DNA of 63,449 nt, from the NCBI GenBank assembly GCA_902800045.1, contig CADCCZ010000009.1, positions 1-63,449 of the forward strand. The letters are read 5' to 3'. The notes under the pieces were generated by a model. That model did no database searches and was not told the origin of the DNA. It saw only the letters and a list, made by a program, of their open reading frames with translations. Positions 18,250-26,710 of the stretch are shown piece by piece; positions within the stretch are counted from its first letter, which is position 1; every line of letters starts with the position of its first letter. The position numbers and the translations under genes were made by a program. The DNA comes from an uncultured Bacteroidia bacterium. GTDB lineage: Bacteria; Bacteroidota; Bacteroidia; Bacteroidales; ML635J-15.

Positions 18250-18280
18250 TAGGGCTGTCGCAAAGGCAGCCCTATTTTTT
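18250..18280 (+). terminator. Rho-independent terminator
   Basis: TAGGGCTG and CAGCCCTA pair around a nine-base loop. Six T follow. Ends the restriction-modification unit. Confidence 0.85.
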
Positions 18281-18294
18281 CCCTCTGTCCTTTC

Positions 18295-18343
18295 TGTCCT
18301 TCGATATTTGTACTCCCGAAGGCTAGAATATAAGGATTTGCAA
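18295..18343 (+). repeat. Left copy of a ~49-base direct repeat flanking the helicase-nuclease operon
   Basis: This copy (CCTTCGATATTTGTACT ... ATATAAGGATTTGCAA) matches 25594-25642 with roughly eight differences. Both copies lie just after a terminator T-run. The two enclose the AddB-like, AddA-like and third-gene operon. The rest of the 18232-18551 gap holds only the terminator, this repeat and the promoter. Confidence 0.75.
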
Positions 18344-18504
18344 CCTTTAGCTCACTGCCAAGGTAGTAATCCTCTTGCCCGTTAGGGTTTCATTCTGTTT
18401 GCTAAAAAAATATCTTGTCCAACTGCATTTTCTTCGTACCAAAAATTCGCATATATTTTTAGGTTTATTTTTTTAGAATAGGGAAAACAATCACATTTTT
18501 TTTG

Positions 18505-18512
18505 TAAGTTTG
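18505..18512 (+). promoter_or_regulatory. -7 promoter element TAAGTTTG
   Basis: Strong TAnnTTTG match 40 bases upstream of the ATG at 18552. A TTG at 18510 lies within this element and is therefore not the start codon. Confidence 0.6.
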
Positions 18513-18551
18513 CACAATCAAAGATATGTTTTATATAGCAAACATCATATT

Positions 18552-21236
18552 ATGCTTAAACTTATATTCAGCCCTTATTATGACGGGAACTGCTATGCAG
18601 GAAATCCCGCCGAAAACAAATATGTCTTAGGTACTAAATATGTTGGCTCTCTCGGACTGCTCGACGAATTGGAATTGCGGGCGGGACTTACAGGAAGGTA
18701 TTCAGACGATTTCCAACGTGCCATCTTCTATGCACGAGCCATAAAAAAAGCCATTGCCGGCCACAAAGATCTGTTTTTCGCCAAGTCGTTCGACAAAGAC
18801 AAAATCAGAACGGCCTACGTTGTGTTAGGCTGGCGCGATGCCCTTGTTAAAGCCGGTTGGAACAAGACGATTACAAATACTAGCCGTCTCGACGGATTGG
18901 CTGCTGTGGAAGCGTTTTTCACCGAAAAAGGCGAAGCCGACCGTTGGCGCACCCTTCTCGAACTTTCCCAAAACACTCCGCTTTTGGAGAAAACCGACCG
19001 CATCGAGGTGGCTTGTAAGAAGGAATACTTGGAACCGCTTTACAGGCAACTGTTTGACAATATGGAAAAAAACGGTTGCTCGATAAGCTACGCTCCGATG
19101 AACATTGCTAACAATTTGCACCAAAAAGCCCAAGTCTTGTCGTTCAAAAACGACCTCGAGATGGCCGAATGGCTGGCACAGCAGAAGTTGGGCGACAACG
19201 ATGTGGTGGTTTGCGACGATGCCTCCATTCTGAACATCAACCTCTCACTAGAGGGGAAACCCCAGTTCGATGACGAAAGTAATGCCATAGGTGCTATTAT
19301 GCAAATTTTCACGTTGGGGTTCCAGCTATTCAACAAACCCCTCGACCTTAATACATTGCTGGCCTACCTGCAACTGCCTTCAACGCCTCTCACATCGTTG
19401 TATGTAAAACGCACAAATAAGAAGGATGGTACAGACTATTACCTGTCGTTGCGCCGTGTTCTTTTTAACCAATTGCTTGAAGACAACGGCATTGGTACCG
19501 CGTGGAACGCGCTTATAGATGAGGCAGTGTACGACTATGAAGGTCACGATATGTCCAAATCGGCACAAAGAGCCAAAACTTTGTTGTTCATCAACCAATG
19601 GACACATGTTAAAGAAATTGGCGGCAAGTACACCATAGAGAAGAAAATTGTTGTGGATTTTCTCGAAGCTATGAAAAAATGGTCAAAACAAAATCTCTAC
19701 GACGAGAGCAAAGCCCTGCAATTCAACGCAGTGGCCGACAACTGCGATACATTGAATATGATTTTAGAAGACGAGCCTAATGTAATCAACACTGCCGACC
19801 TTTCGCTGTGGACTTCGCAGATAACACGTCCTGTAACATTGCTCAACCAGCCGGCGCGAGTAGGATGCATAAACGTGACACGCACCATTGCCGACATTCA
19901 TACCGCTCCCGACACCCTTTATTGGGCGTGCACAACTCCTCAATACAACTTCAGGTACGACCTTGAATTTCTTAGTCCTAACGAGATGTCCATACTCGAA
20001 CATAACGGCATTGAGGTGCCCAGCCGGGAAACAGTGCTGAAAGCCAGGCGCGAGATTATGTTAGGCGTATTGTCGAAAGTGAAGAAACAAATCCTTATGC
20101 TCGAATGCGAAATCATCGGCGGCGATGTGCCTGTTGAAGACCCTGTTGCCACCGAATTGCGATACACAGGAAAACTCTCTGTGCAATACCAAGAACCAGA
20201 CAAGAAAGGCTGGGAACAAAACAAAGTGATGGCCGGTTCCACCAAGCAAGGAGAGTATAAAGTAAATCCTTCTGTGTTTGAGTTGCTCGATACGGAAAAA
20301 GAAAAAGGTGGTCTCAAACGGGAGATGGAAAGCTACAGCAGTCTCGATGAACTTATCCAAAGGCCATTCGACTATGTGATGGATTATATTCTTGGACTGC
20401 GCCAATATGGTGCGGCGGCTATGGCCGACATGGATACCGTGAAAGGCAACGTGGCCCACGCATATATGGAAACGTTGACAGAAGACTGCAATGGTGTGAC
20501 AGAGAATATGAAAAAACTTCACGACGCTAATTTTGAAAACAAGATTAACCTGTTGGCTGAAACGCAAGGCGCTATACTGCTTTTGGAAGAGAACGAATTG
20601 GAATTCAAGCGTTTCAAAAATCTTTTGAAAAAAAGTGTCGACATCTTACTTGATATCATAAAGCAAAACAATCTGACCATTGTAGGGGCGGAACAATATT
20701 ACGAAGCCGAAGTACCTACGATAGGAAAAATGAACGCCCGCATTGACTATGTGCTTACCGACAGCAACGGCGATTATGTGATTATCGATTTTAAATGGAA
20801 TGAGAGTACAACTTACCAAAAGAAACTCGAACAAAACGATGCGTTGCAACTGGCGGTTTACAAGGCTGTAATTGAAAAATACCTGAAAGACCAGGGCGAC
20901 AACCACAAGGTTTGTTTTATGGGATATTATGCCTTGCCTCGACACACCTTATACTCCGTTTATGACAATATAAAGCACAAATATATAGAGGTAGTCATAC
21001 CAGAAAACAACGCCGATTTGATGAAGTTGGCTGTTAATTCCTATTTATATAGGATAAATCAAATAAAATCCGGAGTTATTGAAGAAGGAGAGAACCTTAA
21101 ACTCGCCGACTTGCAGTATGTGAAGGACTCCAACAGCAAGCAACTCTATCCGCTTAGAGGCGACTACAATGATAACACTCTAAAATCCACCAGTTATGGC
21201 AATAAAAACATCGTATTGAAAGGAGGACTTGAATAA
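18552..21236 (+). CDS. AddB-like PD-(D/E)XK nuclease, Walker-A-less partner of a UvrD helicase
   Basis: 894 residues. The start at 18552 is chosen because the alternative TTG lies in the promoter. The N-terminus (LGTKYVGSLGLLDELELRAGL) resembles the inactivated-helicase half of AddB/RecC-type subunits. No GxGKT Walker A was found, and there is no C-terminal cysteine cluster for an iron-sulphur site. The C-terminal ~200 residues are a RecB-family nuclease: GNVAHAYMETL, then ARIDYVLT (~727) and VIIDFKW (~745), and QLAVYKAVIEK, which is the QxxxY motif. At 894 residues it is shorter than the usual ~1,150-residue AddB. It overlaps the helicase gene by one base (TAATG). The role is probably end resection or degradation of foreign DNA (inference); chromosomal recombination repair is the alternative. 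Confidence 0.75.
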   Translation: MLKLIFSPYYDGNCYAGNPAENKYVLGTKYVGSLGLLDELELRAGLTGRYSDDFQRAIFYARAIKKAIAGHKDLFFAKSFDKDKIRTAYVVLGWRDALVKAGWNKTITNTSRLDGLAAVEAFFTEKGEADRWRTLLELSQNTPLLEKTDRIEVACKKEYLEPLYRQLFDNMEKNGCSISYAPMNIANNLHQKAQVLSFKNDLEMAEWLAQQKLGDNDVVVCDDASILNINLSLEGKPQFDDESNAIGAIMQIFTLGFQLFNKPLDLNTLLAYLQLPSTPLTSLYVKRTNKKDGTDYYLSLRRVLFNQLLEDNGIGTAWNALIDEAVYDYEGHDMSKSAQRAKTLLFINQWTHVKEIGGKYTIEKKIVVDFLEAMKKWSKQNLYDESKALQFNAVADNCDTLNMILEDEPNVINTADLSLWTSQITRPVTLLNQPARVGCINVTRTIADIHTAPDTLYWACTTPQYNFRYDLEFLSPNEMSILEHNGIEVPSRETVLKARREIMLGVLSKVKKQILMLECEIIGGDVPVEDPVATELRYTGKLSVQYQEPDKKGWEQNKVMAGSTKQGEYKVNPSVFELLDTEKEKGGLKREMESYSSLDELIQRPFDYVMDYILGLRQYGAAAMADMDTVKGNVAHAYMETLTEDCNGVTENMKKLHDANFENKINLLAETQGAILLLEENELEFKRFKNLLKKSVDILLDIIKQNNLTIVGAEQYYEAEVPTIGKMNARIDYVLTDSNGDYVIIDFKWNESTTYQKKLEQNDALQLAVYKAVIEKYLKDQGDNHKVCFMGYYALPRHTLYSVYDNIKHKYIEVVIPENNADLMKLAVNSYLYRINQIKSGVIEEGENLKLADLQYVKDSNSKQLYPLRGDYNDNTLKSTSYGNKNIVLKGGLE

Positions 21237-24200
21237 TGAAAAACATTACCTATATAAATGCTGGAGCCGGTTCTGGCAAAACCTACCGCCTTACCGAAGA
21301 TATGGTTAACAAGGTCAAACAAGGCCTTTGTACCCCTTCGCAGATCATCGCATCCACATTCACTACCGATGCTGCTGCTGACCTGAAGAAAAACGCCCGC
21401 GAGAAATTTTTACAACACGGCTTGTATCCCGAAGCGGCTGAACTCGATTCCGCAGCTATCGGCACGGTGCATTCCATTGGGTTGCAATATATCAAGAAAT
21501 ATTGGTACAAACTGGGACTGACTGCTTCTGTCGAAACAATCACCGACGATGCCAAAATGAGCTATCTCAACCGCACCCTAACCAAAGTTGTCTCAGATGA
21601 TGATATTGCTGCTTTCAGAGATTTTGCCGAAACCTTTGGTATCAAACAGAGTATATCAACCAAAATTGCCGATAGCTTCTGGAAACCACTGGTTCAAGAT
21701 GTTGTTGAAACAGCCAATGCCTTTGGCATCAACGATCTGGAGGTTTCCGAGAAAAAGTCTCTTGAAATGGCACAACTGTTATTAGGAGCCAATGGACGTT
21801 TTTCCTTTATGCAAAACCCAACCAAGAGCGAAAACGATATGCGCACCATATATTATGGCTGTATTGAACGCATATTCAAAATTGCCCGTGAGTGGTCAGA
21901 ATTGTTTGAACAATTCAAGGAGGAAAATGGCTTGATAGAATTCAACGATATGGAAAGCAAGTTTATCCAACTGTTGCAGGACAAGGAAGTTCAGGCAGAT
22001 ATCTCGCAGTCGGTAAAATATGTCTTTGTGGATGAATTCCAAGACTCCAATCCGAAGCAAATCCAGATTTTCGATATGCTGTCGGATTTGGTGGAACACA
22101 GCTATTGGGTGGGTGACCCCAAACAAGCCATCTATGGCTTCCGTGGTTGCGACACAGTGCTGGTGCAGGCGCTTACTGACAAAATCATCCAAGATGCGAA
22201 TAAGGGAGTTAATGGTATGAACTTCGATACATTGAAAGAGTCGCGCCGTTCTCTGAAACCTTTAGTGGACACCACGTCCGCTGTGTTCACCAATGTGTTT
22301 GACAATATGGATCCAGACATGGTCAAGCTTACAGCTCACAGAACAGAATTGCTTCCCAACAACACCCCTGCACTGTGGCATTGGGAGCAAGAAAAGACGC
22401 TTGAACCCGGCCAAATAAAGGCTTCGGTAAAGAAGGAAAAACTCTTCAATTCCATCGCACGGCAGGTACGCGATATCGTAGATGGTAAAAGCGAAATCGA
22501 AGTTGTCTTCGACAAAAACACTGGTGCCATCCGTTCCGCCCAATATTCGGATATCGCCGTTTTGGCGAGAAGCAATGCGGATGTAAATGCCATTACGAGT
22601 GCTTTGCAAGCCAAGGATATTCCCGTAGTAATGGAGAGCACTGTGGATGTCAACTGCAAGGAATTGCGGCTTGTGCGTCTGCTCCTCAACTACATAATCG
22701 ACGATTCTCCGCTTCTTAAAGCCGAAATTGCCCATCTCCTCTTCGGAGTGGAAACTGTTGACGTGTTAGAAGACCATCAGAAAGCTTTGGATTCGGACGA
22801 TTTAGACAAATTGGCGTCTTTGAAAGAGAGATTGAAGGCACTTCCCGTGACCGACATTGTGAAGACGCTAGTTGTCGAGTTGGATATTATCAACCGTTGC
22901 CAGAAATGGGGAAATGCCGAGAACCGTCAACGCACCTTGCAAGCCGTAATCGAAGATGCCAAGACCTTCGATGACAACGCCATCGCTTTGGGACAAGCAT
23001 CCTCCATAGAGCATTATCTTGAACATCTTGACGAAGAAGGTGTTGTTGTCAAGGAGGGGTTCTTCCGTGAAGGTGTCCGGGTGCTGACCTATCACCGCTC
23101 AAAAGGTCTTCAATGGAACATTGTCATATTATGCTCTTTGGATGATGATTCACTGAATGCAAAGAAACTGAAAAAACGCTTTGTCTTTGGAGTCAATTAT
23201 GTGAGAACAACCGATCCCTCGGCTGTCCAACTCTATTCCGATTATTATCTCACCTGTCTTCCCTCTTTCTTTTCGTCATCCCAAAGCAATTTGCCCCAAG
23301 ATATGATGAATGATATTGATTCGTTAAAAACTTACAGAAAATATGCAGACAGATTGTCTTATGAATCGCAACGCCTTTTATATGTTGGGGTCACACGGGC
23401 GCGCGACTATCTCATCACCACTTCGCTAGCTGGGAAAAAGAATCCGATGCCGTGGTTAGAGGCTTCTGGCATAATGCCTGTTATTTCTGGCACCGCCGAT
23501 TATCAGTCTATTTGGGGCGTGGGTGATGGCATAGAAAAGTCGAAGTTTGTTCAGATAGTTGATGATGGAACGTATGTAGGCAAATCTGCGCCATCGGATT
23601 ATTACTGTCGCAAGGATAATCTGTCATCCCCGGTTTTTGATGAGAAATATCTTTCTCCGAGCAAGTTGGTGGATGATGTCTTGGCTGATCAGGTGAAACC
23701 ACAGGTGCTTTATCCTGTTCAGGACCAAGTGCCTCGTCCTATAAAGGTCGGTACCGGTGACGAATACGATGTTATGGGCACCTGTATTCACAACATCTTT
23801 GCTACCTACCGCCCCGAGGCAGATAGAAAAGAGATGATTAGCAAGGCAGAACAAACAGTGAAGGCCTTTGGTATGGACAGGATGTTGCCAGATAAGGATG
23901 GCATCATCGATTCCATAACCAGCCTTTACCAATATTTGGAAAAACAGTATGGCAAAGCCGTTAAGGTGGAGCACGAGGTGCCGTTCCGCCACGAAAGTAA
24001 CGGACAGGTCTTTACGGGAGAGATGGACTTGCTTTGGTACACGGCTGAAAACGAATGTGTTCTCATCGATTTCAAGAATTTCCCCGGCAGTATAGTTGAT
24101 GCGTTGGACAAAAAGAATAAGAAATATGTCGGGAAGTATGCCGTGCAGCTCAAGGCATACGAAGAAGCATTGAGGGCTGCCGGAATCAAAGTCAAGACAA

Positions 24201-24253
24201 AGCTTATCTATTACTCTGTGCTTGGATGTCTAATTGAGATAAAATTTGAGTAG
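21236..24253 (+). CDS. AddA-like UvrD/Rep superfamily 1 helicase with C-terminal RecB nuclease
   Basis: 1,005 residues with all superfamily 1A motifs. Walker A is GAGSGKT (9-15), Walker B is VFVDEFQDSN (~263), then GDPKQAIYGFRG (motif III), the ESRR arginine (motif IV), VLTYHRSKGLQW (motif V) and LLYVGVTRARD (motif VI). The C-terminal nuclease domain has GTCIHNIFA, FTGEMDLLW (~927), VLIDFKNF (~942) and QLKAYEEAL. This is the AddA layout, an ATP-driven DNA translocase fused to a nuclease. It forms a translationally coupled pair with the AddB-like gene. The third gene follows by 51 bases. Confidence 0.88.
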   Translation: MKNITYINAGAGSGKTYRLTEDMVNKVKQGLCTPSQIIASTFTTDAAADLKKNAREKFLQHGLYPEAAELDSAAIGTVHSIGLQYIKKYWYKLGLTASVETITDDAKMSYLNRTLTKVVSDDDIAAFRDFAETFGIKQSISTKIADSFWKPLVQDVVETANAFGINDLEVSEKKSLEMAQLLLGANGRFSFMQNPTKSENDMRTIYYGCIERIFKIAREWSELFEQFKEENGLIEFNDMESKFIQLLQDKEVQADISQSVKYVFVDEFQDSNPKQIQIFDMLSDLVEHSYWVGDPKQAIYGFRGCDTVLVQALTDKIIQDANKGVNGMNFDTLKESRRSLKPLVDTTSAVFTNVFDNMDPDMVKLTAHRTELLPNNTPALWHWEQEKTLEPGQIKASVKKEKLFNSIARQVRDIVDGKSEIEVVFDKNTGAIRSAQYSDIAVLARSNADVNAITSALQAKDIPVVMESTVDVNCKELRLVRLLLNYIIDDSPLLKAEIAHLLFGVETVDVLEDHQKALDSDDLDKLASLKERLKALPVTDIVKTLVVELDIINRCQKWGNAENRQRTLQAVIEDAKTFDDNAIALGQASSIEHYLEHLDEEGVVVKEGFFREGVRVLTYHRSKGLQWNIVILCSLDDDSLNAKKLKKRFVFGVNYVRTTDPSAVQLYSDYYLTCLPSFFSSSQSNLPQDMMNDIDSLKTYRKYADRLSYESQRLLYVGVTRARDYLITTSLAGKKNPMPWLEASGIMPVISGTADYQSIWGVGDGIEKSKFVQIVDDGTYVGKSAPSDYYCRKDNLSSPVFDEKYLSPSKLVDDVLADQVKPQVLYPVQDQVPRPIKVGTGDEYDVMGTCIHNIFATYRPEADRKEMISKAEQTVKAFGMDRMLPDKDGIIDSITSLYQYLEKQYGKAVKVEHEVPFRHESNGQVFTGEMDLLWYTAENECVLIDFKNFPGSIVDALDKKNKKYVGKYAVQLKAYEEALRAAGIKVKTKLIYYSVLGCLIEIKFE

Positions 24254-24304
24254 CGATTGCTCGTGAATTGAAAATAGAAGTCATACTATAAAAATGCTGA
24301 TATA

Positions 24305-25480
24305 ATGTTCAATAGGCCATACACAACGAACTCTTTCATCTCCACCGTGCCTCTTTGCTACGACACGATATATTATGTGGAAAGCCCCGACAATGATGTG
24401 CTTAACCGCACCATGCTTCAGCTGCTGCAAGATGGTCATCTGTTCTACGATTCGGAAATGATGTCGTTTCCTATCAAATTGCAATATGTGTCACAAAAGG
24501 AACTCAGCGGCGACTATCTGCAGTCACAGTTGGGCGACGGCTATGACGATGAAAATGTAAATGATGCCATATACGATTTGCGCAAATGCCTTTCTGCTGA
24601 TGTTGGCGGAACCCTTACAGCCTGCTATATGCCTCGCAAAGGTTCCGAAAGCACGCGTGAAGATATTTGTTCCTTGTCGCTCATTGAGTTTGTATCACCA
24701 GAAAGAGCAGTAGCAAGTGCTAAAAAATTTGCCAAATATTTAGCCGAAACAGATTTTGAACGGGTGATGGGTGTTTCGTACCAGCAGTATTTGAAAGACT
24801 ATGAAGACTTATATAATCCTCCTCTGCCATCTTTTGGCTATACGATGGGGTACATGAGAACTACAGTAGAACCCGAAGATGTTGTAAGAATAATAAAGTC
24901 AAAGCTAAAAAATGTAAAAGGCAGGTCGACTTTGAGTATTCTTGAAATATTGAAATCAGATATAAAAAGAATTGAAGATATGTGCAAATTGGACATTTTC
25001 TGTCCATTATCCATATATAACGATGAGATATGGCTCAATTTTCCCGACCATGAAAAGATGGAAGTGACATTTGGACGAGGTTCGGTGGCAAAAGCATTAT
25101 ATATTTTTTATCTACAGCATATTGAGCGTGTCCAAAAGAACCCCAAAATACCAAGATATGTATCGCAGAGTGAGTTGTATGATTACATTCCAGAAATAAA
25201 GAAAATTTATGAGAAAATTAAAAACAAAAAAGTTTCCGACAACGATATTGCATCTTGGTGTGACAAGTCTATAAATACTTTTTCTAATGCGATTTCTTCT
25301 ATAAATAAATTTTTCAAAAGGGAATTTGATCTAGAGCTTATAAAAAAGAAAGAGCATAAATCATATCTGCTTGAAATAAAGGGAATGGATGGCAATGGTA
25401 ATTCTCGGTATGGCATCGATCTCGAACCTTATGATTTTTACCTTGATGACTACAGCATAGACAGAATGGAAAATATTTAG
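24305..25480 (+). CDS. Third gene of the helicase-nuclease operon; unknown two-part protein
   Basis: 391 residues, no signal peptide. Residues ~1-215 are unlike anything recognised. The C-terminal ~170 residues (FCPLSIYNDEIWLNF, VTFGRGSVAKALYIFYLQHIE, IKKIYEKIKNK, NAISSINKFFKREF, GNSRYGIDLEPYDF) are clearly homologous to the C-terminal half of the protein at 25765-26559. The central 'xxKALYIFYLxHIE ... I..IY.KI' pattern resembles a Bacteroidota hypothetical-protein family with KALYLLFL motifs; this is recalled, not searched. The gene lies 51 bases after the helicase gene with no promoter or terminator between, so it is probably the third subunit, a sensor or a regulator of the system. Confidence 0.65.
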   Translation: MFNRPYTTNSFISTVPLCYDTIYYVESPDNDVLNRTMLQLLQDGHLFYDSEMMSFPIKLQYVSQKELSGDYLQSQLGDGYDDENVNDAIYDLRKCLSADVGGTLTACYMPRKGSESTREDICSLSLIEFVSPERAVASAKKFAKYLAETDFERVMGVSYQQYLKDYEDLYNPPLPSFGYTMGYMRTTVEPEDVVRIIKSKLKNVKGRSTLSILEILKSDIKRIEDMCKLDIFCPLSIYNDEIWLNFPDHEKMEVTFGRGSVAKALYIFYLQHIERVQKNPKIPRYVSQSELYDYIPEIKKIYEKIKNKKVSDNDIASWCDKSINTFSNAISSINKFFKREFDLELIKKKEHKSYLLEIKGMDGNGNSRYGIDLEPYDFYLDDYSIDRMENI

Positions 25481-25565
25481 AAATGTACAGAAAAATAGAA
25501 TCGGAAAGTTTTCCAGGTAAGGAATCACAGCATAATATTTTACACTAGCTTAAAACAAAACTATT

Positions 25566-25592
25566 GGACGGTCGAAAGCCGTCCTTTTTTTT
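25566..25592 (+). terminator. Rho-independent terminator
   Basis: GGACGG-TCGAAAG-CCGTCC hairpin followed by eight T. Ends the three-gene operon. Confidence 0.88.
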
Positions 25593-25593
25593 C

Positions 25594-25642
25594 TGCCCTT
25601 CGGGATTTGTACTACCGAAGATTGAAATATAAGGATTTGCAA
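25594..25642 (+). repeat. Right copy of the ~49-base direct repeat
   Basis: Partner of 18295-18343, and it also directly follows a terminator. In the rest of the 284-base gap (25481-25764) are the palindromic repeat at 25662-25683 and the promoter at 25708. Confidence 0.75.
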
Positions 25643-25661
25643 TCCGCAAAAATCATCTTCA

Positions 25662-25683
25662 ATTTTTCTGCTACTAGCAGAAT
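25662..25683 (+). repeat. Palindromic CTGCTACTAGCAG repeat, left copy
   Basis: ATTTTTCTGCTACTAGCAGA with a CTGCTA-C-TAGCAG palindrome. The same word recurs at 28795-28820. The two copies bracket the genes at 25765 and 26711, and each lies upstream of a TAnnTTTG promoter. Confidence 0.65.
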
Positions 25684-25707
25684 CCCCCACCCAATTCATC
25701 AACACAT

Positions 25708-25715
25708 TACATTTG
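25708..25715 (+). promoter_or_regulatory. -7 promoter element TACATTTG
   Basis: TAnnTTTG match about 50 bases upstream of the ATG at 25765. Confidence 0.5.
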
Positions 25716-25764
25716 TATCGTTGAATTTATTGTATCACTGAAAACCCAAAAAACTGAAGAAAAA

Positions 25765-26559
25765 ATGAAAGAAAAACTATTAGAGATTCCAAAGAAGTTC
25801 TTGCTTCCGGATATTGAGGAACAAGGTTCAGAGCGATTGTTTTATGTGGAAGGCGATGAGGATGTTACAGCATTCTCAGCCGATACAACGATGGCTGAAT
25901 TTGGTAAATGGGTAAGCGAAAAGACTGCCCGAAGCAAGCAGGTTGACAAGCTTGCCAAATGGCTCGACGAATTTACCGCTGGCGACAACGATCTTGCATG
26001 CGACTTGCTGAAAAAGGAGCTGACGAAGCGCGAAGCCAAGAAGAAAGTGCAGGAATTTTGTCCGCTAATGGTCAAGGACAACAATGTGTATTATCTAGAA
26101 CTAGACGATATGCAGATTGAGAAGATTACATTCGGGCGTGCCAATGTCGCCAAGACATTATATATCTTCTTCTTGCGGCAGATTGAACGTGCTAGCAGAG
26201 ACAGCGCAGAACCGAAATGCCTATCGAAGGTGGAGATTGTAGAAAACCAGAAATATCTTGACGACTTGCAAGAAATCTACGAAAAAATAAGCGGCAAGAA
26301 ATGCGACATCAAGTCGTGGTTTCTAAACAGCAACCAGGCAAACGACTTCACCAATGCGCTTTCTTCGATTCGCAAGGCATTTGAGGATATTTTTTTCATT
26401 CCGCAGATCAAAGTGCATCGGAAATGCTACAGCATAGAGATTATGGGCGAGGACAATAGCGGAAATTCTCGCTACGGCATCGGCCTTAGTGTAAACAATT
26501 TCGACCTCGGGGAATATCGCGTTTATGCAAACGATGAAGACAAATCTACGAACATATAG
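25765..26559 (+). CDS. Unknown protein sharing a C-terminal domain with the operon's third gene
   Basis: 264 residues, charged, no signal peptide. Residues ~95-255 (FCPLMVKDNNVYYLEL, ITFGRANVAKTLYIFFLRQIERA, LQEIYEKISGKK, NDFTNALSSIRKAFEDIFF, GNSRYGIGLSVNNFDLGEY) align along their length with the C-terminal domain at 24305-25480. The N-terminal ~90 residues differ and look helical. It has its own promoter. A paralogue split from the operon by repeats could be an antagonist, a decoy or an independent cassette. No enzymatic motif was seen. Confidence 0.6.
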   Translation: MKEKLLEIPKKFLLPDIEEQGSERLFYVEGDEDVTAFSADTTMAEFGKWVSEKTARSKQVDKLAKWLDEFTAGDNDLACDLLKKELTKREAKKKVQEFCPLMVKDNNVYYLELDDMQIEKITFGRANVAKTLYIFFLRQIERASRDSAEPKCLSKVEIVENQKYLDDLQEIYEKISGKKCDIKSWFLNSNQANDFTNALSSIRKAFEDIFFIPQIKVHRKCYSIEIMGEDNSGNSRYGIGLSVNNFDLGEYRVYANDEDKSTNI

Positions 26560-26575
26560 AATAAAATAAAATTGG

Positions 26576-26710
26576 GCAAAAAGGCTAAAAGAAGAAAAGG
26601 CCCAAAGCCTTCAAGCCTTTGAGCCTTCTCGCCCACAATCAAAACATCAAATTATCAAATCGTTGAACCTTGAACTAGAAACTTAGAAACAACTTTAAAC
26701 TTATAAACTT
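26576..26710. repeat. Intergenic repeat words
   Basis: AAGGC/AAGCCTT words (26581-26632) are followed by CAAATTATCAAATC, TTGAACCTTGAAC, AAACTTAGAAAC and AACTTTAAACTTATAAAC (26641-26710). These are the same vocabulary as at 14219-14354 and 12524-12640. No promoter of the usual kind is obvious before the next gene. Confidence 0.6.

Noticed and set aside
18510..18551. TTG start of the AddB-like gene at 18510
   Set aside because: The codon lies within the TAAGTTTG promoter element and would precede the transcript start. ATG 18552 fits.
18552..24253. Helicase-nuclease pair as a Gabija system
   Set aside because: Gabija pairs an OLD-type ATPase-TOPRIM nuclease with a UvrD-like helicase. Neither an ATPase nor a TOPRIM motif is seen here; both proteins carry RecB-type nuclease ends instead.
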